A DNA stretch of 64,000 nt, from the NCBI RefSeq assembly GCF_000234665.1, contig NC_018324.1, positions 1,353,942-1,417,941 of the forward strand. The letters are read 5' to 3'. The notes below the pieces were generated by a model. That model ran no database searches. It was not told the origin of the DNA and saw only the letters and a list, made by a program, of their open reading frames with translations. Every line of letters starts with the position of its first letter. The stretch's first letter is position 1. The translations under genes and the position numbers were made by a program. This stretch comes from Leishmania mexicana MHOM/GT/2001/U1103 (Eukaryota; Euglenozoa; Kinetoplastea; Trypanosomatida; Trypanosomatidae). Positions 10,475 to 20,197 of the stretch are shown here, piece after piece.

Positions 10475-12292
10475 TCACTTCATTAGCGCACTCACCACCA
10501 CCTCCGGCTCGATCACCTTCAAGTCCTGGTAGGTCTGCCCAACGCCCACGAACACGATGGGCTGACCGAGTTCGTACACCATGGAGAGCGCTGCGCCGAC
10601 CTTGTCGTCGATCGTGTCGAACTTGGTCAGCACAATGCCATCGATACCGCGCGACCGAGACCCGACAGGCGCGAAGTCCACGAGACACTGATTGAACTTG
10701 CGCAGCTGATCGATGCCATTGTTGCCCACTAGAGCCTCGCCAACAAAGAGGACGAGATCCGGTTGATTGTCATGGATGAGCTTTGCCAAGGCTCGCATGC
10801 GAGACTCGTGATCCTGCATCCTGCCAGCCGTGTCGACCATTACTACGTCGATGTGCTGCTTGTTTGCCTGCGCCATTGCTGCCGCAGCAACGGCGGAAGG
10901 ATCGGTTCCGTAGCCTAGCTGAAAGACAGGGACCCCCAAGCACCGCCCGTGCACCCCTAGCTGCTCCACCGCACCATGTCGGAAGGTGTCGCCGGCGGCC
11001 AAGAGGACCGAATTACCGTTCTGTTGCAGCCAATAGGTTATCTTTGCGAGGGACGTAGACTTACCCACCCCATTCACGCCGCAGAGGACAATGGAGTAAG
11101 GTTTCCCGGCGGCCTTGGCAGCGGCCACGTCGCGTAAGAGGTTCACCTCGCGCTTCGGCTGCAGAATGCGACGCAGCGAGGCCATCATGGCGTCCTCGAC
11201 GGTCTTGTAGAGCGAGTCGAACGTGCCGAGCCGCTTGCCAGCTAGGGAGGCCTCGACAGACTTGCACACGTGCTCGGCAACCTCCACGGCAACGTTCTTC
11301 GCAATGAGCTTCTCGCGCAAGTCAGGGATGATGTTCTTCAAGTCCTCTGCGTCTACCTCTCGGGTGCCGACATAGGAGCGCAGCCACGTCGCCAAGCGAC
11401 CACGCGACTGCCCCTCCCACTCTCGCTCCTTCACCGGGGCAATAGCACCATTAGGCAGGCGCTTGATGTACGTCTCGCGCTGTATGCTAGCCTGCGCCTG
11501 CAGCTCCGCCTCGGTTGCCTTCTTCTCGTGTAACTGCTTCTCCACCATGGGGTCGTGAACGGCCCCGGGGTTGTCCCACCTGGTCGGCTTCTTGCCACGC
11601 TTCTTGGCCGAGCCGCTGGATGCCGCCGCCTCCGATGCACCACTTGCATTGCTCTTTCCAGGACCGCCGCCAATAGTGAGACGACGACCATCTTTAGTCA
11701 CGATAACCTTGCCTGCATTCTGTGTGGCGGGCTGCTGGGGGCTGTCCCCATACACGTCGTCGTCCGCGTCGTCCTCCTGCGCGGAGACGCTGTTGCTTGC
11801 CTCTCCCGCGGCACTACTGCTACCGCTGCACGCAGCCTCATCCCTATCCTCGCCTTCTACGCCATGCCGCGAGGCCGCCTCCTCGCTGGCATTGAACTTC
11901 GCGAGCAGCGCGGCGTACTCCGCACTGAACTCCATCAAGTTTGCGGCCGGCACCTGCTTGCTGCTCCCTTGAGTGTTGAAAAAGAAGTCCTGCTGGGCAG
12001 TTTGCTTGCCGTATTTCTTAGCAAAGGTAGTTGCGATGTCGCGCAGAAAAACGTGCATGTAGTGCGGCTTGAAGAACTTGGGATACACCGCGACGACGAA
12101 GAACCTGGCGTCGTTCTCCAAGGTCCACCGCAGCTGGTAGTCGTCCACGTTGTATTGCGCGTGACCCGCACGATCCTCTAGCAGCACTTCCTGGATCAGT
12201 TTGTTCACCATGGTACGCCGCCCTGTTTCGTGGGTTGTACACTGCCACAGCACCACGCCGCTGTCGCTCACAATCGACAGTGTATCAATCAT
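10475..12292 (-). CDS. SRPRA: Signal recognition particle receptor alpha subunit (docking protein, GTPase)
   Basis: This 605-aa protein has the full SR-alpha architecture. Residues 1-125 form the longin-like SRX domain that binds SR-beta. Residues ~140-270 are an acidic, then basic, linker. Residues ~290-390 are the N domain, and ~395-605 the G domain. GTPase motifs are intact: G1 GVNGVGKST (405-413), DTFRHGAVEQL (435-445), G3 DTAGR (487-491), G4 TKFD (556-559) and a closing GVGQ (~583). The usual Ala in DTFRAGA is His here. The protein docks SRP-ribosome complexes at the ER membrane and hydrolyses GTP together with SRP54. Length is close to other eukaryotic SR-alpha proteins. The ATG at 12292 gives the expected SRX start. 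Confidence 0.95.
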   Translation of the reverse strand: MIDTLSIVSDSGVVLWQCTTHETGRRTMVNKLIQEVLLEDRAGHAQYNVDDYQLRWTLENDARFFVVAVYPKFFKPHYMHVFLRDIATTFAKKYGKQTAQQDFFFNTQGSSKQVPAANLMEFSAEYAALLAKFNASEEAASRHGVEGEDRDEAACSGSSSAAGEASNSVSAQEDDADDDVYGDSPQQPATQNAGKVIVTKDGRRLTIGGGPGKSNASGASEAAASSGSAKKRGKKPTRWDNPGAVHDPMVEKQLHEKKATEAELQAQASIQRETYIKRLPNGAIAPVKEREWEGQSRGRLATWLRSYVGTREVDAEDLKNIIPDLREKLIAKNVAVEVAEHVCKSVEASLAGKRLGTFDSLYKTVEDAMMASLRRILQPKREVNLLRDVAAAKAAGKPYSIVLCGVNGVGKSTSLAKITYWLQQNGNSVLLAAGDTFRHGAVEQLGVHGRCLGVPVFQLGYGTDPSAVAAAAMAQANKQHIDVVMVDTAGRMQDHESRMRALAKLIHDNQPDLVLFVGEALVGNNGIDQLRKFNQCLVDFAPVGSRSRGIDGIVLTKFDTIDDKVGAALSMVYELGQPIVFVGVGQTYQDLKVIEPEVVVSALMK

Positions 12293-13222
12293 CCTGCCTA
12301 TACCGCTGACGCTCTTTCTCTTGGTTGTTCTTAAAGCTGCACTAGCGGCACATCAAGTGGAACATGCGAACACCGTACGTGTGTACGTGTGTATGTGTAC
12401 GGGGGGGGGGGGGTAGAGTCAGTGAAAGGCAATGAAAAAGGAAGACAGACTCACAGATTGGCAGGCATGAAGAGACACCGCTACCCACCACACACACAGA
12501 GACACCTCACTCGCTCTCATCGCTGATGGAATGGGAGTCTGTTAGACGCAGGAACAAAAGCGCGCGGGCCCCTTGTGTGTGCGTGTGTGTGTGTGTGTGG
12601 GAGGGGGAGGGCGTAGTAACGCTGCGGAGATGGGTATCACAGAGGGTACGTGCGTATACAGCACTGGTAAGCACTCGCTAACCTCACAGCTTGACATGCA
12701 TGAGGCAGTGGCGCCCTTTTTTCGTTGCGCTTCGCGCTAGCTTATGACGCCGTATCAGTATGCTGTGCTGCCTTCTCCGCAACTCATCAACTCAGCCTAG
12801 CGCGATTGCCGTCAATTATGTAGTGTACCCTCACCTGCAGTATGCATCACTTCTTTTTCGCCTTTGTTACTGTTGTTGCTGGAAGCTGTGGAGTACAGCT
12901 TCGCCTTTCGTTCAACGTGCCAGTCGATGGAAGCAACCGCGAAACGGAAGAGGACGGGACGGGCGCCTCACTATACAGAGAGAAAAAGACACACGCACCA
13001 CACGGAAACAGATAACAGCATGCAACAAGCCCCAGAGAAAGCGCACAACCTTAAGTTCATCCGTGGGAGGGAGCCAGTGGAGACAAGGAACAAGTGAGAA
13101 CAGCGAGTGAGATACACGTGAACGTTTTAGAAAGCGCACACACGGGGGACAGCAACTATAACTTGGTCGTCGGCGTTGCAGCACACGTCCATCACGCAAA
13201 GCGAGGTGGAAGGGGGGAGGGT
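12293..13222. other. Intergenic/UTR spacer with G run and GT repeats
   Basis: No supported gene. It contains a 13-base G run at 12401-12413 beside GT-rich sequence and a (GT)n tract around 12574-12599. Both are on the plus strand, so the minus-strand transcript would carry C and CA runs. It should contain the 5' UTR of the SRP receptor gene and the 3' UTR of the DUF2009 gene. Confidence 0.6.
12401..12413. repeat. Poly(G)/poly(C) run
   Basis: Thirteen consecutive G on the plus strand, about 110 nt upstream of the SRP receptor start codon. In the minus-strand transcript it is a C13 run, either in the 5' UTR or just before the trans-splice site. Confidence 0.9.
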
Positions 13223-14626
13223 TCAATCGAACCCCGCAAAGCCTGTCAACACGAACGCGTCGTAGTACTTCTTCTTGTGCAGCTGATGGCACCAGTTCCA
13301 CGCGGATGTAAGCCTTCCGTCGATACAACTGCCGCCGTCGTCGCCAGAACCGTCAAAGGCGTGCTTGAAGAAGTCGCTCAGGATCATCATCATCAACTCG
13401 GCGTAGCTATGATACTTGGAACGCAGCAGGTTTCGAAGACCGGGGTAGTTATCGTACTCGTGCGCCACCTGCGGCTGCCCTTCCTCTTCCTCGTCCTCCT
13501 CGTGGAAGACGTAGCGCAGCGCATGCAGCGTCTGCACAACCGGTTTTACCAGCCGAGGGATGACGGTGTACTTGTCGATGAACACCAGAGGGTTCGGCAC
13601 GTCGCGATCGCCGAGGTGAATTACCTTTATACCAACCCATCCACCCATGCGCTGCTCCGTGTCGCGCACGAGGCGAGACATGACCCCGTAGCTCCTCGGT
13701 GCCGAGCACATGCGGTGAAACCCCTGCCCGGTGTTCGATACGACGTATTGACCCTGCCCCTCCACGAGCATGTCGTCCTCGGCGGCCTCCCACAGATTCA
13801 AAATATTCTTTTGCACGTTTTCCCACAGCAGCAGCGACTCGGCGACGTACTGACAGTGCGTCGCGTGGCTGTGCGTAAAGCAGGCACCGCCGCGGCCGTG
13901 GCGAATGGAGATGCTATAGACGTCGTCCGATGGAAGAGACTCAAAGTCGCGGCTCAACCAGCGCCGCAAGGTACGAAGCGGCCGCGTGTTGAACTGAATG
14001 AACGAATACACATCGTCAATGCTGCGCAGGCAGTGCTCGATGACCTCCTTCCTGTGCCCATCGCCTTTCCCGTAGCGTTCGATGAGGCTCTGCATGCCAG
14101 CCTGCTTCTCAGCCCCCTTCCGTTTCAGATAATCAGTGCGGACGACCTCGTCGTCAGCGAGGGTCTCGCAGTGGATACTAGAGAGGGCCGCCTCCACGGT
14201 CCGCACCGGTATGACGAGCGTGCTTTGAATGGCAAGAGCGCGCTGAATAGACTGCTTCTGCACATCCTGCAGCATCATCATTAGCTTGCCAAACTCTCCG
14301 CGGTGACTGAAGGGGTTCAGGCGTTTGTGGCGGCGCATAATCTCAAAGAGGTCTTCCAGCAGCGGCACGACCGTGGCCACCTTAACCTCCCCTGCGAGGA
14401 AAGAGTTCTTCACGGAACGTGGAATGGCATCCGAGGCAATCGCGAGTCCGACAACGATGTCGATGAACTCGCGCATAGCCACTTCCATACGGCCCTCCTT
14501 CCCATAAGGGCGCATGAAGTCATCGACATCATCCGTATACTCACTCACTTTCAGTGCCGCCACTATGAGCTGCAGCTTCTGCCGCTCCAGGTCCGTCAGC
14601 CGGAGAGGGTATTGAGAGAAGTGCAT
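13223..14626 (-). CDS. DUF2009 / UPF0652 family protein (467 aa)
   Basis: The protein matches the conserved eukaryotic DUF2009 (UPF0652) family as I know it. Diagnostic blocks are the HRGEFGKLMMMLQD segment (~108-121), RHGRGGACFTHSH (~242-254), SNTGQGFHRM (~297-306) and WVGIKVIHLGDRDVPN (~330-345) followed by FIDKYTVIPR. The ORF starts at an ATG at 14626 and covers nearly the whole family length. The family has no established biochemical function that I know of; it is widespread in protists, plants, fungi and animals. The conserved His residues in the middle block could bind a metal, but that is speculation. A short acidic run (HEEDEEEEG) near residue 375 looks like a lineage-specific insertion. 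Confidence 0.85.
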   Translation of the reverse strand: MHFSQYPLRLTDLERQKLQLIVAALKVSEYTDDVDDFMRPYGKEGRMEVAMREFIDIVVGLAIASDAIPRSVKNSFLAGEVKVATVVPLLEDLFEIMRRHKRLNPFSHRGEFGKLMMMLQDVQKQSIQRALAIQSTLVIPVRTVEAALSSIHCETLADDEVVRTDYLKRKGAEKQAGMQSLIERYGKGDGHRKEVIEHCLRSIDDVYSFIQFNTRPLRTLRRWLSRDFESLPSDDVYSISIRHGRGGACFTHSHATHCQYVAESLLLWENVQKNILNLWEAAEDDMLVEGQGQYVVSNTGQGFHRMCSAPRSYGVMSRLVRDTEQRMGGWVGIKVIHLGDRDVPNPLVFIDKYTVIPRLVKPVVQTLHALRYVFHEEDEEEEGQPQVAHEYDNYPGLRNLLRSKYHSYAELMMMILSDFFKHAFDGSGDDGGSCIDGRLTSAWNWCHQLHKKKYYDAFVLTGFAGFD

Positions 14627-17105
14627 GGCTACGTGCTGTTGCTTCGATCCTGTGTGTCTTGTTCAATGGCCTCTACACCGACGCACAGTCGCTCCCGTGG
14701 AAGAGAGTTTTGCGCGTGAGCTGCTATCTATTCAACAAAAGAGAAGACTGCGGCGCCACCGTTATCCACTTCTTCCACCGCACACACTCGCACCCCCACG
14801 CGCCACGGCTGGCCGCTTCACGAGAAACGGACTGTCGAGTGACGGAGCACTGCCGTGGCCAACAAGCTTCTCTTCCTTTACCAGCTTCTGCGGGTGCCTC
14901 AGTGTATGGGCCCGGCACGTGCAAAGGGAAAAAGAGAAGACAAGAGGCGGGGGGAGGGTGGGGGTAACACCGTCAGAAAAACAGGAAAAGAAACCGCACG
15001 CACGCGCACCTGCCGAGAGGGTACCACTTGTGTGCTGTTGCTGCGGCGCGCCACGTGTTGCGAAGACCTCTCCAAATGAGGGTGAACAGAAAAAGGATGT
15101 GAGAGATCGTGTGTTTGTGTGTGTGTGTGTGTGTCAAATTATAACGGACGGACCGCCTGTTTCTCTACGTTTGTTTGTCTCTGCGGTGACCAAAACGGCG
15201 TGCGCTCACGAAACCGAACAGATGCACGCACACGCACGGATACGCGCGGAGGAGCAGTCTCTCTTTTTTTTTGTGCCGGTGCACCTGTTCCATTTGACCA
15301 TCTACAAGATCATAAAACAGGGTACAACAAGGGGGAGGGGTGAGTAGGAGACGCGGAGACGGAAACGATGGCAAAGCGAAGCAGTGCACGCCATGAAAGG
15401 TGCGAAGAGAGAGAGACGTCGCTACGGAAGCACTAGTTGCTGTCGGTGATCTCATGTAGCTGTGTTCATACAGTAGTGTAGGTCAAAGACGAGGAACGGC
15501 ACCATGACGATGCACGCTGCGGCGTAAAGCTCGCATGCTGCAAACTCACTGCATCCTCCGTACACCTGGCGGTAGTACAAGAGCAGCAACCGTATTATTG
15601 TTGCAGCTGCATGCGCAGATGCATTTACGTGTGTCCTAGTGCAGGATCCACTCTGGGAGTGGCTCGAAACCTCTCGTGTATACAAGCACAGTACCTTTCC
15701 TATTGCGCGTGATTTGCCTTGCGTGCGCCTCCACCTCCTCCCAGGGTTGGCGTTTCTCTGTGTCGCTGCCTTGCCGGTTGTGTAAGGTCCCCAGTTGGGA
15801 ATTGGTGTCCCCTTTTTCCACTGTCGAGACGAGTGGCAATGCAACAGTGAAAGAACACACACACGCACACCCACACACACAAAAAAATCAATGGCACGTT
15901 CACCGATGGACATTGAAAGGGATGAGAAGACAGAGCAGGGCAGTCACAGTCGATGCGTATGGACAAGGAAGGGGCACGCGGCCCTGGCCTCGCCTCCTCC
16001 CCCCCCCTCCTCTCCTCCTCTCCACACTACCTTCCCTTCCCCCCCATCTACTCGTTAATCTCTTCGACGCCGACTCGAGCCAACCTACTCATCTGTTTCG
16101 TCGACTCTGCCGCACTACGCGCGCACGCCGCGAGAAACGAACTTTTCACATTCAGAGCCTCCGTGGGGAGTGTGTGTGTGTGTCAACATGCGGCAACACC
16201 TCCGCGACGGTTTCACACAACCATAGAGAGAGGGGAGTCCGGTGGAACCGGTAGGAGGAAGCACTAGGAAACCACACACAAAAACGTCTCGCAGAACACG
16301 GCGAAAAAGAGAAGTAAAGAAACCAAGCACGAAAGGAGAAGCGCGCATGCTGATATATAGACACGTAAGCCCATGCGCGTGGAGATGGACAACCCGAGAC
16401 AAGACGTAGTGTGCCGCGTCAACTGTATGCATATAGAGTTTGATGGAAACACGTGAGGGAGGACAAGGGACAAGGAGACACCTGATGTACTCCCCTCCTT
16501 TCTTTCTCAGTGTATGTATGTATGTATGTGTGTGTGTGTGTGTGTTTCTGTGCGGTAGATGTGTGTGGGTGGGTGGGTGGGGGGAAGTTGACGTTATAGT
16601 ACCGCAGATAAAAGGAGGAAAAGTGAAGATCACGAAAGCAAGAAGAAAAGAGGGATGGCAAGAGCTCCTCATCGCATCACCACCAGCACACATAAAATAT
16701 ACGCTTCGCGAGATGGTGACTGTTACACCTGCTAAGCACTAAGACGGCGGTGGCAGCAGAGGAGCACAAGCGGCAAAAAAAAGGAAGCGGTAGACAAGAG
16801 AATGAAGGAGAAAGTGAGGCATCCTCCTCCTGGCCACCGGCGATGGCCACCGCTCCCTCCCCTCTGCTTGTTGCACGTGCTCTTCAAATAGATACAGGAG
16901 TGGCAAAGACAACGAAGGCAGCGGTGGTGTGCGGCTTGAAAGGCATCAAGAAATGGATTGGGTTCCACTATCGCACTCCCACTGCAACCGTATCCCCTGC
17001 CTCCATCCCTCCTGCTTATGCAGGTATTGACCTCCAGCGTTGGCCCTTTCCTTCTCCACATTCGCGTCACAGGAAGGCTGCAGTGACGACGCGGTCGCTG
17101 GCAGT
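14627..17105. other. 2.5-kb spacer with microsatellites and a G-quadruplex motif
   Basis: No supported gene on either strand; predicted ORFs are low-complexity. It contains (GT)n at about 15114-15134, CA repeats near 15857-15882, GTAT/GT repeats at about 16511-16543, and four G tracts at 16567-16584. The part at 17000-17105 is probably 3' UTR of cysteine synthase. Confidence 0.6.
16567..16584 (+). other. G-quadruplex motif (GGGT repeats)
   Basis: Three GGGT units are followed by a run of six G, which satisfies the four-tract G3 rule with 1-nt loops. It is on the plus strand, the template strand for the minus-strand transcription unit. Confidence 0.7.
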
Positions 17106-18107
17106 TTAGTCCTGCAGCTCCGAGGCATCGACGACGGGCAGGGAAGACACCTCGTCCCGAACGCTCCTGTAGAGCGCGGTGGAGAGGTAGCGCTCACCGA
17201 AGGACGGAATGATCGTCACGATTGTCTTGCCCTCCATCTCCGGACGCTCCGCGATCTTCAGCGCCGCGTAAACGTTGGCGCCGCCAGAGAAGCCGCAAAA
17301 GACCCCGTCGCTGCGTGTGAGCTTCAGTGTCATCTCAATGGCATCATCACCTGCCACGCAAAACACCTCGTCGATGAGGCAGCGGTCGAGCACGTCCGGC
17401 ACAAAGCCTGGACCGATGCCCTGAATTTTGTGCGGGCCCGGTTTTCCACCCGACAGCACAGGCGACTCCGTCGGCTCCACGGCAACGATGCGGGCATGAC
17501 TGCCCACCTTCCTGAGCGCCCGCGCCACACCTGTGAGCGTGCCACCCGTTCCGACGCCGGCTACGAAGCAGTCGACATTGTGGCTCGTCTGCTCCCAAAT
17601 CTCAGGCCCCGTGGTTTCCTCGTGTATGAGGGCGTTGTACTTGGTTGCGAACTGATCTGCCAAGACGGCGTTGGGGTTCGCGGCGACGATTTTCTTGGCC
17701 ATGGCCACGGCACCCTTCATGCCGAGAGCGGCAGGCGTGAGGATTACCTCGGCGCCGAAGATACGCAGCAGGCAGCGGCGCTCGAGAGACATGGATTCGG
17801 GCATCGTAATGATGACCTTATAGCCACGAATCACACCCAAGTGCGCAAGCGACACGCCCGTGTTTCCACTGGACGACTCGACCACGATAGACTTGCCAGG
17901 GATCAGCTTGCCCTCCGCCTCGGCTTTATCGTAGATGGAGAAGCCGAGGCGATCCTTCACGGACGCCATCGGGTTCTCGCACTCCATCTTGAGCACAATC
18001 TTTGCCTTGGTGTTGTTCAGCTTGTTTAGGTACAACGCCGGTGTCTGGCCAATCAGCTGATCGATGGACTGCGCCACATTTTTCGTCTTGTCGAACGGTG
18101 CCGCCAT
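17106..18107 (-). CDS. CS: Cysteine synthase (O-acetylserine sulfhydrylase)
   Basis: This PLP enzyme makes L-cysteine and acetate from O-acetylserine and sulfide. The 333-aa sequence shows the PLP lysine K51 in NPMASVKDR, the substrate loop SSSGNTG (78-84), the phosphate-binding GTGGT (186-190) and the late CGFSGG segment that contacts the pyridine nitrogen. Length and motifs fit bacterial/plant-type CysK/OASS enzymes. No N-terminal targeting peptide is visible, so it is probably cytosolic. Leishmania and T. cruzi have this de novo route, whereas T. brucei lacks it. A clear trans-splice acceptor lies 38 nt upstream of the ATG at 18107. In Leishmania it supports cysteine and trypanothione supply alongside reverse trans-sulfuration. 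Confidence 0.97.
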   Translation of the reverse strand: MAAPFDKTKNVAQSIDQLIGQTPALYLNKLNNTKAKIVLKMECENPMASVKDRLGFSIYDKAEAEGKLIPGKSIVVESSSGNTGVSLAHLGVIRGYKVIITMPESMSLERRCLLRIFGAEVILTPAALGMKGAVAMAKKIVAANPNAVLADQFATKYNALIHEETTGPEIWEQTSHNVDCFVAGVGTGGTLTGVARALRKVGSHARIVAVEPTESPVLSGGKPGPHKIQGIGPGFVPDVLDRCLIDEVFCVAGDDAIEMTLKLTRSDGVFCGFSGGANVYAALKIAERPEMEGKTIVTIIPSFGERYLSTALYRSVRDEVSSLPVVDASELQD

Positions 18108-18772
18108 TTCTTTTGTTTTCCTCTTCTTCGAGCGACTCTGTGTCCCTGTGCGTGTGTGGGGAGGGAAGGGAGGGGGGAGGTGCGGGGTATCCAGCTATCA
18201 CGTGAATAGAGGAGCAGAGAGAGGCGGTTGTATGTGAACGCGTGTGGTTGGTTCGAATGCTCCTTTGGATGATGGGATCACGTGAAGAGGGAGGGGTGAG
18301 GGTGCTGGGAAGAGAGCACCATGCGCGGAGACGACAAAGGCGACAAAACAGGATAAAGTCAGTCAGGGAATCTCGAGGACATGAGGAACGCAGTTCATGG
18401 CCACGGTGGCAGCGGGGATTGATGCGCAGCCAAGAGCAAAGCTGGACACACTTCAAGGATGATTGGAAAGATATCGTGTGGGCGGCGTTGTACAGGAACA
18501 ACCTCGATGCAGCGGGGCATCCGTCTCTCCTACCTTTCACGCGACTCATCCGCCAATGTAAAGCTGATGGAGGGGAAGGGGGGAAGAGAAATCAGCGCTC
18601 GGGGTAGTGGAGGCTGCAGGCGGCTCCGTCCCCGAGGTGCGTAAGTTTCTTTTTCGCGTTGCTCTTTCTTCTGTGTAGCTGTGTGGAGCACGCTGCATTG
18701 TATCGCAGCTATCTAGTCAGCGAAAACGAACAACCCAGCACCTGTAGTAAAGGGGGAGAGCAATGGCACGGC
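18108..18772. other. Intergenic/UTR spacer
   Basis: No supported gene. It holds the short 5' UTR and polypyrimidine tract of cysteine synthase on the left, and the putative 3' UTR of the 474-aa gene on the right. Confidence 0.6.
18146..18147 (-). promoter_or_regulatory. Candidate spliced-leader acceptor (AG) for cysteine synthase
   Basis: In minus-strand sense, a nearly uninterrupted C/T tract (18158-18186) is followed by ACACACGCACAG, with AG at 18147-18146. This leaves a 38-nt 5' UTR free of ATG before the start at 18107. Confidence 0.6.
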
Positions 18773-20197
18773 TCAAAGCGGGAGCTCGTCCGTCGCCGCC
18801 AGCTGCACGCCACGCTGCATCGCGGCAAAACGCTCCTGTGCAAGCTTCATCACTTTCGGGAACTGCTTCAGGTGAAGCCTGATCTTCCGTGGAGTCGGCC
18901 AGTGGGCCCACACACAGTTGCGCTTGTTGCCACGGAAGATGATCTCCATTAGGTGGCAAGTGGCACAATAAGGACACTCAGAGCTGGCGTGTTTCGCCGG
19001 GTCAGCGTAGCGCGCGTGGTACTGCGACATGCAAGCGATATGTCCACTTGCCGTTCTCATCGGAATCCCGTGACGGGTCTGAGTGACGCCAGTGAAGGGG
19101 CGTGCGCCGCCGCTGGTTCGCTGTGCGGTCTTGAGAATAGAACGGAACGGAGGCGCCACTACCGGTGCTGCCTGCGTGCGGCGAGTTGGCGACTCTTCTT
19201 CGGCCGATGCGCACACGGTGCGAGTCGGAGTGCATGTTACACCTAGCAGCTCGCCGAGCTGCACCTCCGCATCATCGTCAACCCGTTTCTCATCTGCGGG
19301 TTGTGACTGCTGCTCGTCCCTCAGCACACTCTCACTGGAAGCCGCCGGTGCTCCAGGCACGTGTAAAACCCCGACCGGCTCCGGGTACAGTGGCGTAAGG
19401 TCACGGCAGGTCGCAAACTGAAACGGCACGGCGGCACTCGCGTGTCTAACCAATGTGTCGAGCGTTGTCAGCTCAAGCGTATCTGCGGAGGAAGAGGAAA
19501 CTGCAGACACAGGAAGCTCTTGCACAGCAGAACGCAACGCCTCCGTTGCCACACTATCCAAGCAGTCGCACAGCGTCAGCACGCCGTCCACGGCGACCTG
19601 CCGCATCTCGGGTGCGAGGCGCTCCCACCGATGTACAATGATGCGCCACGAAAGCAGGTCCATGAGCACCTGAAGAGACGGAAAGCAGCCGTAGTAGAAG
19701 CGAATTATACGCCGTTCCTCCAGCGTGCGCAGGTTAGGACGGAGGCAAGCTGCCAGTTGTGCCAGTCGTTCGTCCTCGGGTGTCCAGAGTGTCAAGCGAA
19801 TGGCTGCCTCGGCCAGTGCAAGAAACGCCAGCATGTCCGCTGAAGCCTGCGGCATGGGAAAGTCCTCCTGGGCAGCATGGCGGAGAGCGGCTGGTGAGTT
19901 AGCAGACGCCGTCTGGCTTTTGAGAGACGCGGCGAGCTGCTGTGCGAGCCCGTCGGCGAGTGCGTTGCCAGAGTCGCTGACGCCGTCTTCCGCCTTGGCC
20001 CTCTTTGCTGGTGGCCGCTGCTGCCCTTGGGAGGAAGAAGCTGGTGGCTGACTCTCCGCATACTTTGCCTTCGCCACCTCCAGCCATTGATAATAGGAAA
20101 AACTGTGCGATGTCTCAGATGGGACAAGCAGGCCGTCGCGCCGCTGCTGAAGAGCACTCATTGCACAGAATTTTTCAAACGTCTTCTCGACGCTCAT
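18773..20197 (-). CDS. Hypothetical protein with C-terminal Cys/His cluster (474 aa)
   Basis: I do not recognise the family. The ATG at 20197 opens a 474-aa ORF. Residues ~55-70 include PAKRAK, a plausible nuclear localisation signal within a disordered Gln/Ser-rich stretch. Residues ~115-275 are Leu- and Ala-rich and probably helical. A low-complexity linker follows. The C-terminal ~75 residues are rich in potential zinc ligands (CMSQYH, then CPYCATCH) followed by a Lys/Arg/Trp-rich tail (WAHWPTPRKIRLHLKQFPK). The spacing CxxCxxCH with an upstream CxxxxH suggests a metal-binding module. A nuclear or RNA/DNA-binding role is plausible but is inference. Confidence 0.75.
   Translation of the reverse strand: MSVEKTFEKFCAMSALQQRRDGLLVPSETSHSFSYYQWLEVAKAKYAESQPPASSSQGQQRPPAKRAKAEDGVSDSGNALADGLAQQLAASLKSQTASANSPAALRHAAQEDFPMPQASADMLAFLALAEAAIRLTLWTPEDERLAQLAACLRPNLRTLEERRIIRFYYGCFPSLQVLMDLLSWRIIVHRWERLAPEMRQVAVDGVLTLCDCLDSVATEALRSAVQELPVSAVSSSSADTLELTTLDTLVRHASAAVPFQFATCRDLTPLYPEPVGVLHVPGAPAASSESVLRDEQQSQPADEKRVDDDAEVQLGELLGVTCTPTRTVCASAEEESPTRRTQAAPVVAPPFRSILKTAQRTSGGARPFTGVTQTRHGIPMRTASGHIACMSQYHARYADPAKHASSECPYCATCHLMEIIFRGNKRNCVWAHWPTPRKIRLHLKQFPKVMKLAQERFAAMQRGVQLAATDELPL

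Noticed and set aside
13094..14284. Plus-strand ORF of 396 aa opposite the DUF2009 gene
   Set aside because: It is an antisense shadow: the minus strand carries the conserved protein, and the plus-strand translation has no family resemblance and is on the wrong strand for this transcription unit.
18249..18262. GGTTCGAATGCTCC, similar to a tRNA B box
   Set aside because: No A box at the right distance and no acceptor or anticodon stems can be drawn on either strand.
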